From Bacteroidales bacterium (lineage in GTDB: Bacteria > Bacteroidota > Bacteroidia > Bacteroidales > UBA932), in the NCBI GenBank assembly GCA_017472115.1, contig JAFUQW010000033.1, positions 1 through 59,837 on the forward strand: a DNA stretch of 59,837 nucleotides, given 5' to 3'. Both the position numbers and the translations under genes were made by a program. A model generated the notes under the pieces. It saw nothing but the letters and a program-made list of their open reading frames with translations, was not told where the DNA came from and did no database searches. Every line of letters starts with the position of its first letter. Positions within the stretch are counted from its first letter, which is position 1. Positions 19,101 through 27,377 of the stretch are shown one piece after another.

Positions 19101-19252
19101 CTTGTGGAATTGCCGTTAACCACGACAGAGGCTCCTACAATCGGCTCACCGTCAGACTTTGAGACCACGTTACCCTTTACTGCCAGCGTTTGCGCCTGAG
19201 CAATTGTACAGATGAATAAAAATACAAATGTACACCAAAGCGTTTTTTTCAT
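16181..19252 (-). CDS. SusC/RagA-family TonB-dependent outer membrane transporter
   Basis: It imports fructan oligosaccharides through the outer membrane with energy from TonB. ATG 19252 gives the signal peptide MKKTLWCTFVFLFICTIAQA; an ATG three codons earlier is possible. A carboxypeptidase-D regulatory-like domain (GNVVSKSDGEPIVGASVVV, then DGNFTL) comes first. A TonB-box-like DDVIVTGYM follows near residue 103, then the plug (LQGRVAGMNIT, LYVIDGIQ) and the long barrel ending in aromatic YTFGLSVGF. The length of 1023 residues is typical. It is the first gene of the nine-gene operon. The operator copy at 19351-19390 and a promoter at 19323-19330 lie upstream. Confidence 0.97.
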   Translation of the reverse strand: MKKTLWCTFVFLFICTIAQAQTLAVKGNVVSKSDGEPIVGASVVVNGNSTSGTITDIDGNFTLEVPQGSELIFSSLGFKSVTLKAVRDMKVELAEDSELLDDVIVTGYMSEKKASLTGSVAVVKMKDVADIPTGNIMQSLQGRVAGMNITTDGVPGGGNTGILLRGVTTINNSSPLYVIDGIQTRDNIASILASNDVESIQVLKDAASAAIYGAQAANGVIIITTKKAKKGTVKVNFDMSLSAQTFVQGIDMLDAHEWGDVYWQAYHNTYGVYPNSVVYGSGDKAQLQEYYYNNNGIMIKSGNTDWADEIYDTALMQNYNLSLSKGFEEGNVSLSMNYMDQDGICRNSDYQRFNTRLTSNFNFLDNRVRIGESISVSHWKSHNNPSGIEELLIAQHPAIPVYDENGGYAGGYVDILGDKPNAMRLTDNEANNRHSHWRMFGNAYVEIEPLKDLVFRSTFGVNYYTGFHSSFIPKWTEGSRVVDVNELSVQEDNSLQWVWSNTLNYNKDFGKHSINAVIGMEAKHEYGEHVYGYGRGLVIENPDYRYLDTVTEGKNVGNNSSSYAMVSYFGKVNYDYDDRYLISATLRRDASSRFGATNNSAIFPSVSAGWRISNEPFMKNAKSWLSELKLRGSWGINGNDMIDNNATYSLYYTNLNNASYNFSGDGVTLVPGVQKSMSGNYSLLWEETEQLNFGLDLAFFKSRLGVTLDYFSKKTKNMLIQKPYIAAIGEGGYKWYNAAKMNNNGVEATITWRDTLEESDFSYDISFNLSYYKNTVVDLPEVIKYTWGGGDGVSKTIVGQPYGSWMGYKTDGVFRTKEEVYEYLSEYDVQIGKPGVGRIRYQDLNGDGKINTQDRDWLGTDLPKFIGGLNIGMSYKGFDFSAFFNGMIRDAWNNSKFYTDLFQGWTGNHSTDLLEAMHAWETYEQTGVYNCDVPALTVVDDNNETRGSDFFIEDGSYIKLKTLTLGYTFPRKWTDKARLSNVRLYLQAQNVFTLTNYTGADPEGLGYPYPLPRTYTFGLSVGF

Positions 19253-19322
19253 GCTTCTCATTGTTTTAGATTATTAACTATTAAATTTGTTACCAAACAG
19301 CACCACATGCTATTCGATGATG

Positions 19323-19348
19323 CAAAATTATGTACCATCTGATAACAA
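19323..19348 (-). promoter_or_regulatory. Promoter of the susC-led fructan operon
   Basis: The minus strand carries TAATTTTG at 19323-19330, matching TAnnTTTG. A TTG at 19346-19348 is a weak -33 candidate. The box lies exactly 20 bp from the operator copy at 19351-19390, the same distance as at the second promoter (21471-21478). Confidence 0.65.
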
Positions 19349-19350
19349 TT

Positions 19351-19390
19351 ATGAAACGAATGTTTCGGATAATATAAAAATTGTTACATC
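19351..19390. promoter_or_regulatory. Probable binding site of the fructan hybrid regulator, copy 1
   Basis: A 40-bp element matches 21499-21538 at 36 of 40 positions. It contains the inverted repeat GAAAC-GAAT-GTTTC at 19353-19366. It also holds direct half-sites TGTTTC (19361) and TGTTAC (19382) spaced 21 bp apart, about two helical turns, as expected for an AraC-type DNA-binding domain. Its distal end overlaps the stop codon of the upstream GH32 gene. Assignment to the regulator at 21540-24248 is inferred. Confidence 0.75.
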
Positions 19391-21402
19391 TCGTTTTTCA
19401 TCACGCCACCCTTTAAAGGATAGTATTCGACAGATCTCACCCTCACATCTCCGCCATAAGAGAAGAACTCTATGCCGGTACTGCCTTCTGACGGATAGAT
19501 CTTGTTCGAGATGCAGGTCTCGCCGTCATTTCCGAATACCTCGACAGAACAGTTATCGACAAAAAGATGTAGTTTCACCGTATTGCTGCGGTTCTTCATC
19601 GGACCTTTGAATACAGCCGGATGAAAGTCGATGAAATCATTCAGTCCGCTGTATCTTCTGTCAAAATACAATTCCTCCTCAGTCACATCATAACCGACAG
19701 ACGTCTTTTCCTGGTCACCCACACATACTCTCACGCCAAACTCCTCGGAATCGATATTCTCGAACTCGACGATCAGTTCATAGACATTATTCTTCGGATC
19801 AAGCTTTTTAGGAGACCATACTCCCTCGAATACGGTTCCCTCAATGTCTGTTTTGCCTTCTCTAAGCGTCTGAAGCTCCTCTATCGGCTTCTGAACCAGA
19901 CGTATTCCCTCCGAGAAGGTCTTTAGAGAGACCTCACGAGGAATCGACTGGATTCCGCTCACCGGTTCAAGACCGTTGTAACGCCAGCTGCCCATCCATG
20001 CAGTCCAGACAACCCTGTCCTCATCAGGAGCATAGGTATTCCATGACCTGACAGCAAAGAAGTCCTGGCCGTAGTCGAACCAGAATGCTTTCTGAGGCTC
20101 CATCACCTTCAGTTCATCACAGAGCATTATATGATCGACATATACATACGAACTGCCATCCGGCACAGCATCAACAACCTGAATCCTTCCCTTCTTGCCT
20201 CTGTATTCGGAGACATCCCATCCGCTCCATTGCATGCTGCTCGCATTTCTGCCGGTTTCAGTCCTGACGACTTCACCGTCAATTATAAGATTGATGCAGC
20301 TTTTGCCCGGATTATATGCACCTCCGATCAGGAAGTTCAGACAGTTTCTTGTAATTTCAAATTCAGGAGAAGTAATCTTTCCTGTTGACCTGCCTTCATT
20401 ACTGTAGCTATCGACATAATATCTGCCGACGCGACCCATTACCGCACCCTGCCTGTATAATGAGACATCTGTCGGTGATTCATAGAAAGATTCGCCCTCC
20501 ATGTCCCATTCGTCTATACCACGTTCAAAGTCGAAGAGCACATCACCCTGAGGGACATGATCATATGTCAGCTGTCTGGCAAAATCTTCATCCAGGACAA
20601 AACGGGTACCATCAAAATCACCTACGAAATATTGTCCGGTGTAAGGCTGGACGCTTATCGCGATCACCCATTTGATATTATCAGGATTGCCGTCAACGGC
20701 CAAAGGGAAGAAATCGACACATTCCCAGACTCCGTTGACTGATCCCCAAGGACCGAAATCGCTCATGAATTCCCAATCAATCAGATTGACCGAGCTGAAG
20801 AACTTCACCTTAGGAGCCTCCGCCCAACCTATTGCCATGATCCATTTCTGCGTCTTGTCATGCCAGAATATCTTGGGATCGCGTATTTCCCTTGAATTGA
20901 TGTTCAGTACAGGATATTTCTCCTCGTACCTCTTCCATGTGGCACCTTCATCGGTACTGTAGGACATTCCTATTACCTGAGTTCTGAACGGCTGGAGTTC
21001 ATTATGATAATAGGCCAGCCATGCATTCTTTCCGAATCCTGCGACATTATCTTCATCGACTACAATCGAACCGGACCCTCCAAGACGGCCGGCCATCATC
21101 TTACGTCTGATTTCATCCTTCTCAGCCTCAGACACAGAAGGGTCGGCAAGCATAGCCCTCAGTTCGTTGAGCCTTCTGGCCGCATCCGTGGCTGTCCAAT
21201 GAACGAAATCAGTTCCATAATAACGTCCCCAGGCGTTATAATACTTCCCGTCATGATAAAACAGACCGGTAGGATCTCCTGAAGGATAGAAGTGGTAATC
21301 GGGATTGAACCTCAGATATTCCTGTTTCTGAATCCTTTGAGCACCGGCTCCCGAAGACATGAACAGGCATAAGAAAGCAATGATAAAAAGTTTATACTTC
21401 AT
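19384..21402 (-). CDS. GH32-family protein with inserted carbohydrate-binding-like module
   Basis: A signal peptide (MKYKLFIIAFLCLFMSSGAGA) leads into a divergent GH32 propeller. The nucleophile motif is PSGDPTG (Asp43), followed by IRDPK (Asp175) and WECVD (Glu227), so all three catalytic residues remain. A helical segment of about 40 residues (TDAARRLNELRAMLADPSV onward) is inserted before the GSGSIVVD motif. A beta-sandwich module at about 285-432 (DFERGIDEWD, ITSPEFEI, NFLIGGAYNPGKSCINLIID, VYVDHIML) interrupts the propeller; I recall this module from bacterial levanases. The propeller resumes at FWFDYGQDFFAVRSW. Fructan hydrolysis, perhaps of levan, is likely. The gene has its own promoter and operator, apart from the main operon. 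Confidence 0.9.
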   Translation of the reverse strand: MKYKLFIIAFLCLFMSSGAGAQRIQKQEYLRFNPDYHFYPSGDPTGLFYHDGKYYNAWGRYYGTDFVHWTATDAARRLNELRAMLADPSVSEAEKDEIRRKMMAGRLGGSGSIVVDEDNVAGFGKNAWLAYYHNELQPFRTQVIGMSYSTDEGATWKRYEEKYPVLNINSREIRDPKIFWHDKTQKWIMAIGWAEAPKVKFFSSVNLIDWEFMSDFGPWGSVNGVWECVDFFPLAVDGNPDNIKWVIAISVQPYTGQYFVGDFDGTRFVLDEDFARQLTYDHVPQGDVLFDFERGIDEWDMEGESFYESPTDVSLYRQGAVMGRVGRYYVDSYSNEGRSTGKITSPEFEITRNCLNFLIGGAYNPGKSCINLIIDGEVVRTETGRNASSMQWSGWDVSEYRGKKGRIQVVDAVPDGSSYVYVDHIMLCDELKVMEPQKAFWFDYGQDFFAVRSWNTYAPDEDRVVWTAWMGSWRYNGLEPVSGIQSIPREVSLKTFSEGIRLVQKPIEELQTLREGKTDIEGTVFEGVWSPKKLDPKNNVYELIVEFENIDSEEFGVRVCVGDQEKTSVGYDVTEEELYFDRRYSGLNDFIDFHPAVFKGPMKNRSNTVKLHLFVDNCSVEVFGNDGETCISNKIYPSEGSTGIEFFSYGGDVRVRSVEYYPLKGGVMKNEM

Positions 21403-21470
21403 GCTGCTGATGGTTATTAGTGATAAATTAATGTGGTATCAGACAGGATACAAAGCCCTGAATGATGATA

Positions 21471-21478
21471 CAAATTTA
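21471..21478 (-). promoter_or_regulatory. -7 promoter box of the lone GH32 gene
   Basis: TAAATTTG on the minus strand, 20 bp from the operator copy at 21499-21538. Flanking bases around this box resemble those around the susC promoter box. Confidence 0.65.
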
Positions 21479-21498
21479 TCTATCACCAGACTGCAGAA

Positions 21499-21538
21499 AT
21501 GAAACAAATGTTTCGAAAAATATAAAATTTGTTACATC
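21499..21538. promoter_or_regulatory. Probable binding site of the fructan hybrid regulator, copy 2
   Basis: The second copy of the 40-bp element has the inverted repeat GAAAC-AAAT-GTTTC at 21501-21514. Half-sites TGTTTC (21509) and TGTTAC (21530) are again 21 bp apart. It lies 2 bp beyond the regulator's stop codon and upstream of the GH32 gene at 19384-21402. Confidence 0.75.
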
Positions 21539-21539
21539 G

Positions 21540-24248
21540 CTATCTTTTGCGCGAGCGGGTATCGTTCGGCATTTCACCGAAGTACTCCTTGTAGCATTTT
21601 GCAAAATAACTTGGTGAAGAGAAGCCTACCTGATAACTTACTTCGGCTACAGTAAGATCCGTTGACGCCAGCAACTGCCGCGCAGACTTGAGGCGGGTGA
21701 TGCGGATGATTTCGACCGGTGTATAATTCGTGAGAGTCTTAATCTTTCTGTACAACTGGACACGACTCATTCCGAACAGTGTCCCGAGCGTCTCCACACT
21801 CAGTTCAGAATCATCGATACGCTCCGCTATGGCCTTCTTGAAGTCGGCAACGAAATCCTTGTCGGTCTTGCTGACGTTCTCCTCAGCCAATGAAACCACA
21901 TCTCCGAAAACAGACTTTATCCTCTTCCTGTTTTCTATCAGCGACCAGACCTGAGCGGAAAGTACACGGGAATTGAACGGCTTGGCCATATATGCATCGG
22001 CACCGCACTCCAAGCCCTTCACCCTCTGCTCATCAAGCGAGCATGCCGTGAGCATAAGGACAGGGATGTGTGAGGTATTGACTTCGCTCTTCAGGCGACG
22101 GCAGCATTCCAGGCCGTCGATTCCCGGCATCATGACATCGCATATGATGACATCAGGAATATTGTACATGGCAGCCTGAATTCCCTGAGTGCCGTTGGAG
22201 GCTTCAAGCACAGTGAACTCATCACAGAACAGTGAACCTATCAGAGTCCGGATATCAGGATTGTCGTCGATTATCAGCAAAGTATTCTGAGCTTCTGGCT
22301 TATGCTCTTCTTCTACAGAAATGTCAGCAAGCTCAGACATAACCCTTTCACCGGAAATAAGATTGACCGGCTCGGTCAGATCACCTTCTATCGGTGTAAC
22401 AGGAAGGGTTACAGTGAATGCCGTACCATCCTTGGGAGAACTTTCAACTTCGATCGTGCCTCCCTGCATGTCAACGAAAGTCTTGACTAAGGCGAGACCG
22501 ATGCCGCTTCCGTCAGAATGTGTGGAGTCTATCTGATAGAAACGCTCGAATATGCGGCGGATATTTTCAGGTGAAATGCCGGAACCGCTGTTGGTAATGA
22601 CACATCTGTGCCAGTCGCAGCCGTCTATTTTCAATCTTGTAAGAACGACATCAACCGTTCCGTTCTCAGGAGTAAATTTGAATGCATTTGCCATCAGATT
22701 GAAAAATATGCGTTCTGTCTTTTCTCCGTCCAATGTATTGGAGTAGTCATATTTCCTGTCGATGTCCAAAGAGAGGTGTATATGTTTCTTGAGTGCGAGA
22801 AGAGAGAACGAATCTATCCATTTCTCCATGCAGTCTGCAAGGTCAAGGCCGCTGAGATTCAATGTAGCCTTGCCGTTTTCATATTTCCTGAAGTCGAGAA
22901 TCTGATTGACTAGGCGCAGAAGAACATTTACATTCTTGTCAACTATCTTCAGCAGTTTCTTCTCTTTCTCATCCAGATGTTCGGAATTCTGCAACTGGCC
23001 GACAGGATCCGCGATCAAGGTAAGAGGTGTTCTGAAATCATGGCTGACGTTGGTAAAGAACATAAGTTTGGCGTGCGTCGCCTCTTCAAGTTCGTGATTA
23101 AGAGCAAGAAGCTGCCCCCTCTGATCTTCAAGCTTCTCCTTCTGATGATTGAGTTTTCTGTTAAGGACATTCTTCTGCTTCAGATTCCGGAAGAGGATGA
23201 TTATAAGGCAGGTAAGGACAACCAGGAAAATAATCGAAACATAAAGAAGAGTTGTCTGAGCCGAATGTTTTTCCCAATATGCATCCACTTCCATCCTTAA
23301 TGTCTCGATTATACTTACCTGATGACGTACTTCATCAGAGAGACGTGCCATAAGATTGGCATTTGTATTCTCTATCAACGCAATATCGAGAGACGTATTT
23401 CTTGCAAATGATCTGTGCTTGAGAATCTTCAGTGCAGTCTGAATCACCACATCGCCACCCGTAGGATAAAGCACAGAGGCATCAAGTTCTCCCTTGATTA
23501 TAGCCTCGACTCCAAGTCCATGGCCAGGCAGTGCGTCAACTCCGACAAACATTATGTCATTCAACGGATCGATAGACATGGCCGCATTGAAGGCACCTTT
23601 GGCCATCGGGTCGTTCTGAGCCACTATCATATCTACATCAGGGTACGACCTCAACAAAGAATCCGTCACTTCCTGCGCCACATCATTCCTCCAATGTGCA
23701 TCAACAGAAGAAATGATCTCGATTCCGCTTCCCTCCATCCCTCTGATGAATCCATTATGCCTCTCGACAGACGGAGTGGACCCCGGAAGTCCCCTGATCT
23801 CGATGATCTTCTGCCCCGGTTCCAATACTGTCCTCACATATTGAGCCTGAAGATAGCCGACCTGTTCGTTGTCAGCTCCGATGAATGCCGTATATTTCTC
23901 ACCATGTACATTTCTGTCAACCACAATGACCGGGATACCGGCATCAAAAGCTTCTTCAACAGCAGGAGTAACGCCTCCGGCTTCATTCGGCGCTACAATA
24001 AGAAGATCGACTTTCTTACGGATAAAATATCTTATGTCATCACACTGGATTTCATTATCACCGCCTGCGGAACGGATTTCGAGAGATATTTCATGACTGA
24101 GCATCGCCTCACGATGCATCTCGTTATTCATCTTGTCTCTCCACTCGTCATTGCTGCACTGGGAAACACCTATCATATACTGTTGCTGGGCTGACCTACC
24201 GCAGGACACGATGACAACACAAATCAGAAATGGTAATAGTTTATGCAT
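21540..24248 (-). CDS. Hybrid two-component system with periplasmic sugar-binding sensor (fructan regulator)
   Basis: One 902-residue chain holds a whole signalling pathway. After a signal or anchor (LPFLICVVIVSC) comes a LacI/ribose-binding-type periplasmic domain at about 20-320 (VDLLIVAPNEAGG, GIPVIVVDRNV, NDPMAKGAFNAA). A membrane helix (about 333-353) and a coiled coil follow. The kinase has the phospho-accepting His403 in VSHDFRTPLTL, an ATPase with NLMANAFKFTPENG and DGSGIGLALVK, a receiver with Asp704 in IICDVMMPGIDG, and an AraC-type helix-turn-helix at about 805-900. This architecture and location match B. thetaiotaomicron BT1754, which senses fructose directly; fructose as ligand here is inferred. 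It should activate the two promoters carrying the 40-bp element. Confidence 0.95.
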   Translation of the reverse strand: MHKLLPFLICVVIVSCGRSAQQQYMIGVSQCSNDEWRDKMNNEMHREAMLSHEISLEIRSAGGDNEIQCDDIRYFIRKKVDLLIVAPNEAGGVTPAVEEAFDAGIPVIVVDRNVHGEKYTAFIGADNEQVGYLQAQYVRTVLEPGQKIIEIRGLPGSTPSVERHNGFIRGMEGSGIEIISSVDAHWRNDVAQEVTDSLLRSYPDVDMIVAQNDPMAKGAFNAAMSIDPLNDIMFVGVDALPGHGLGVEAIIKGELDASVLYPTGGDVVIQTALKILKHRSFARNTSLDIALIENTNANLMARLSDEVRHQVSIIETLRMEVDAYWEKHSAQTTLLYVSIIFLVVLTCLIIILFRNLKQKNVLNRKLNHQKEKLEDQRGQLLALNHELEEATHAKLMFFTNVSHDFRTPLTLIADPVGQLQNSEHLDEKEKKLLKIVDKNVNVLLRLVNQILDFRKYENGKATLNLSGLDLADCMEKWIDSFSLLALKKHIHLSLDIDRKYDYSNTLDGEKTERIFFNLMANAFKFTPENGTVDVVLTRLKIDGCDWHRCVITNSGSGISPENIRRIFERFYQIDSTHSDGSGIGLALVKTFVDMQGGTIEVESSPKDGTAFTVTLPVTPIEGDLTEPVNLISGERVMSELADISVEEEHKPEAQNTLLIIDDNPDIRTLIGSLFCDEFTVLEASNGTQGIQAAMYNIPDVIICDVMMPGIDGLECCRRLKSEVNTSHIPVLMLTACSLDEQRVKGLECGADAYMAKPFNSRVLSAQVWSLIENRKRIKSVFGDVVSLAEENVSKTDKDFVADFKKAIAERIDDSELSVETLGTLFGMSRVQLYRKIKTLTNYTPVEIIRITRLKSARQLLASTDLTVAEVSYQVGFSSPSYFAKCYKEYFGEMPNDTRSRKR

Positions 24249-24268
24249 AGATCCGTAGTCATTTTTTA

Positions 24269-24276
24269 CAAACTTA
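24269..24276 (-). promoter_or_regulatory. -7 promoter box of the hybrid regulator
   Basis: TAAGTTTG on the minus strand, 20 bp before the start codon, matches TAnnTTTG. No good -33 element is visible, and the 40-bp operator is absent here, so the regulator does not appear to control its own gene through it. Confidence 0.45.
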
Positions 24277-24345
24277 CAGAAAAGTTTTCAATTTCTGTTC
24301 TATTTGATAGCAAAAGAGACATTTCGACACCTATATATAATAAAG

Positions 24346-24375
24346 CCACCGGCAACGGCTGAACGCTACCGGTGG
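24346..24375 (-). terminator. Hairpin terminator after the DUF4301 gene
   Basis: CCACCGG (24346-24352) pairs with CCGGTGG (24369-24375). On the minus strand the stem is followed by CTTTATTATA, a T-rich tail. Confidence 0.6.
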
Positions 24376-24397
24376 ACATGAATGATCGGAGACCGTA

Positions 24398-25978
24398 TTA
24401 GTTCTGGTGTGCAGGCCTGAGAAGGTCGAGAACAACCTTCACAGGATTGAAGGTAGCGAGCGGAACCTCTACGAAAAGGGTGTTCCAGTTGCTCATGGCA
24501 CCGTTCCAGAGACCTGGGAGTTCGAGAGCCTTGAGTTCGCGTCCCTGATAACTCTTGGAACTGATGAATCCCGCATCCTCATCCACATACTTGAGGAGGT
24601 CGAAACTATCTCCCTTATAGTCGTGGAGGCAGCATACGATGTCAACAGGATTGAAATGTGTCGCAGAAGCGAGTGCGTTGCGCGCGTGGTCATCAGACAT
24701 GTTGATCTGAACGCTTTCAAGGACCTGGAGCGAAGTCGAACCGTCCTTCTCGGCAATGATGAAAGGACCGCCTCCAGGCTCGCCCTGATTCTTCACCATT
24801 CCGGCAACTCGTACCGGACGGTTGAGTTTCTCACGAAGAGCGGCAACCCTTTCCTTAGGAGTCTCGGATGCCGGCATCTCGATGCAGAGGACATCCTTGA
24901 GGAAGGTCTCGATGTCGTCGCAGAGTGCGACTGCCTCCGGTGTCGCAGCAAGATCTTCATACACAGGATCATAGCCCGGCACTCCTACAGTGGTGTTTCT
25001 TGAGCCCTGAAGAGGTGTGCAGACAGCATCGAGTTCGCGGAGATAGCCGTGGAGAGTGTCACGGAGTTCGAGAGCCTTTCCAAGAAGCACCTTCTTCCAG
25101 GTTGCTGTCTCAGGAAGGAGTCTTTCATTCGCCACATTGTCGATATTCTTGATGGAAACGACCTCTTCCCTGATGTTGTTGAGATTATGGATGAGGGCAC
25201 CGTGACCGGCAGGACGGAAAAGGAGAGAGTCGGTCTCTGTCCTGAAAGGCTTGTTTTCCACATCCACAGCCACAGTGTCGGTAGCCTTGTCCTGGAATGT
25301 GAAAGTGATGTTGTATGCCACGCCATATTTAGTCTCGTATGCATCCTTGACTTCTTTATAAGCCTCCTCGAAAAGATGCTGGTGCTCAGGAGAGATGGTC
25401 ACAACAAGATTTGCAGTACCGTCCTCGTTCCTCATGTAGTTCTGCGCCTCTACAAGATGCTCTGCAAATGCAGTACGGATCTCACCGTCAGTATATTTAT
25501 GGAACTTCAGGACACCCTTAGGTTTCGAGCCGTAGCCAAGTCCTTCGTCTGTAAGGGTCTTGGCAAGCACATCCTTGCGATACTCAGGGCATCTGCATGT
25601 CTGCTCACCGAAAAGTTCAGGAGTGTAGAATGCAAATTCGGCGATTCTGTCAACGAACTTAGCCGCAGGAGCATCGTCAGCAAGTTCCTTACCCTCCTTC
25701 AAGGCATCAAGTCCGCTGAAAAGGTCCTTGAACATACGAGAAGCCGCACCTGAGGCAGGGACGAACTTGCACTTGCCGTTTATCTTTGCTCCCTCATAAT
25801 ACCTGACGGCGGCCTCGACAGCCGTATCGTCAAGAACCTGGATACCTTTTTCAGGAGTAGCAGGAGCCACGATCTTCATCCATGGGAAGCCTTTTCTGAA
25901 GCGCTCCACCTGTTCTTCAACCGTCTGTACAGACGAGCCTCTCTGCTCAATCTGGGCAACATCTTCTTTTGTAAACAT
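24398..25978 (-). CDS. DUF4301 family protein
   Basis: The start MFTKEDVAQIEQRGSSVQ and the motif KFVPASGAASRMFKDLF (near residue 70) are the hallmarks I know from the Bacteroidota family DUF4301. The length of 526 residues is as expected. There is no signal peptide, so it is cytoplasmic. The glycine-rich PASGAASRMF turn resembles nucleotide-binding loops of sugar-nucleotide transferases, but the function is not established. It is the last gene of a probable recF-DUF721-pdxB-DUF4301 run, 19 bp after pdxB, and ends at a hairpin. Confidence 0.85.
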   Translation of the reverse strand: MFTKEDVAQIEQRGSSVQTVEEQVERFRKGFPWMKIVAPATPEKGIQVLDDTAVEAAVRYYEGAKINGKCKFVPASGAASRMFKDLFSGLDALKEGKELADDAPAAKFVDRIAEFAFYTPELFGEQTCRCPEYRKDVLAKTLTDEGLGYGSKPKGVLKFHKYTDGEIRTAFAEHLVEAQNYMRNEDGTANLVVTISPEHQHLFEEAYKEVKDAYETKYGVAYNITFTFQDKATDTVAVDVENKPFRTETDSLLFRPAGHGALIHNLNNIREEVVSIKNIDNVANERLLPETATWKKVLLGKALELRDTLHGYLRELDAVCTPLQGSRNTTVGVPGYDPVYEDLAATPEAVALCDDIETFLKDVLCIEMPASETPKERVAALREKLNRPVRVAGMVKNQGEPGGGPFIIAEKDGSTSLQVLESVQINMSDDHARNALASATHFNPVDIVCCLHDYKGDSFDLLKYVDEDAGFISSKSYQGRELKALELPGLWNGAMSNWNTLFVEVPLATFNPVKVVLDLLRPAHQN

Positions 25979-25997
25979 AGATCAGTGAATTATATGG

Positions 25998-27032
25998 TTA
26001 TTCTATATATATTTCTCTGCGATACTCGTAATGAGAGCGCATCTTCTCGAAATTATGAGGTTCCATCCTGAACCTGAAATCATCTGTAAAGATAGGATAA
26101 TTATATTGAAAAACTGCCGCAACCTCACCCTGTTTCTTGTCATGAAGATCCAGAAGGACCGGTTCATGATCTGGAATATCATTCTCCGGATAGAAATCAT
26201 ACAATTCACAGATACCGAAATGACGTGCAACTGCCCGTACAGACATCGCGGTACCGTTCTGCTTGCCCTGATAAGAATATCCGGCAATATGAGGAGTCGC
26301 CACATCCACAAGCTCTATCATATCCTCGTCAACATCTGGCTCGTTGTTCCATGTATCGATTATTGCGGCACCCAATTTAGGATAAGCCTCCTTCAAGGCT
26401 GCTTCATCCATGATCTCACCGCGGGCCGCATTGATGAATATGGTTCCGGGCTGCATCTGAAGAAAGAAATTCTCATCCGCCATCTTTCTGGTCGAATCAT
26501 CGAGCGGAACATGCAAAGTGACGATCTGAGAATTCGCAAGAAGGTATTCGAGAGAGCAGAAGCCTTCCTCACCTTCCACTGAAGCACGGGGCGGATCGCA
26601 TCTGAGGACATTGAACCCGAGGTAAGAGGCCATTTCCTCGACCTTGCGGCCGACATTGCCCACTCCTATGATTCCGAAATTCATTCCGTCAAGCCTGATC
26701 GACTTTCTGGCCGCCACTCCGTACAATGCAGAAAACACATACTGCATCACTCCTCCGGCATTGCATCCCTCGGCATTATGCACTTCGATTCCTCTTTCAG
26801 AACAATAAGGAAGATCTATATGATCCGTACCGATTGTAGCGGTAGCTATGATCCTTACCCGAGTATTGTCCAGAAGTTCCGCATTGCATCTGGTCCTCGT
26901 CCTTATGATCATCGCATCGGCATCCACGATGTCATCATGGGTTATGGATCTGCCATCGATATATACGACTTCCGCATAAGGTTCGAATACCCCTTCAAGA
27001 AACGGTATATGTTTATCTGCTACTATCTTCAT
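25998..27032 (-). CDS. pdxB: 4-phosphoerythronate dehydrogenase
   Basis: It oxidises 4-phosphoerythronate in the de novo pyridoxal phosphate pathway. It is a D-2-hydroxyacid dehydrogenase: NAD-binding GVGNVG at residues 123-128, Arg204 in NAARGE, and the catalytic His248 in TPHIAGYS. PdxB-specific features are the start MKIVADKHIPF, the ATATIGTDHID motif, and the C-terminal extension with a DUF3410-like dimerisation part. The length of 344 residues is slightly below the E. coli protein (378). It is 13 bp after the DUF721 gene. Confidence 0.92.
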   Translation of the reverse strand: MKIVADKHIPFLEGVFEPYAEVVYIDGRSITHDDIVDADAMIIRTRTRCNAELLDNTRVRIIATATIGTDHIDLPYCSERGIEVHNAEGCNAGGVMQYVFSALYGVAARKSIRLDGMNFGIIGVGNVGRKVEEMASYLGFNVLRCDPPRASVEGEEGFCSLEYLLANSQIVTLHVPLDDSTRKMADENFFLQMQPGTIFINAARGEIMDEAALKEAYPKLGAAIIDTWNNEPDVDEDMIELVDVATPHIAGYSYQGKQNGTAMSVRAVARHFGICELYDFYPENDIPDHEPVLLDLHDKKQGEVAAVFQYNYPIFTDDFRFRMEPHNFEKMRSHYEYRREIYIE

Positions 27033-27045
27033 ATCAAGTATATTG

Positions 27046-27375
27046 TCATTTCAACACCAAAGACTTTACTGCCGGGCCTCCTCTTCCGTCCCTTACGAAA
27101 AGACCGTCTTCGTCAAGGATCTCATTCATTCTCCGAAGAAGGACATCCTTCTGAAAATAAAGTCTGTTACGCACTACAGACGAACTGATGATGCAATACG
27201 CGACTCCCCTTTCGAAATTCACATCAAGAGTATATCGTGAAGCTCCGGAAACCACATTCCATGCCTCGGTCACCCGCTGGCGGTTTATCCCTGAAGCAAT
27301 CTTCATTTCGCGGATGAACTGGGATACAAGTTCCTGCATTCCGACAGCTTCTTTTCTTCTGATTCCGTTTCCCAT
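27046..27375 (-). CDS. DUF721 (DciA-like) protein
   Basis: A 109-residue basic protein with the DUF721 pattern: LVSQFIREMKIASGINRQRV, the EAWNVVSGA motif, and a strand-rich end RNRLYFQKDVLLRRMNE. In other bacteria the related DciA loads the replicative helicase. Placement 2 bp after recF is conserved in Bacteroidota and supports a role in DNA replication or repair. No catalytic motif is expected or seen. Confidence 0.85.
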   Translation of the reverse strand: MGNGIRRKEAVGMQELVSQFIREMKIASGINRQRVTEAWNVVSGASRYTLDVNFERGVAYCIISSSVVRNRLYFQKDVLLRRMNEILDEDGLFVRDGRGGPAVKSLVLK

Positions 27376-27377
27376 CG

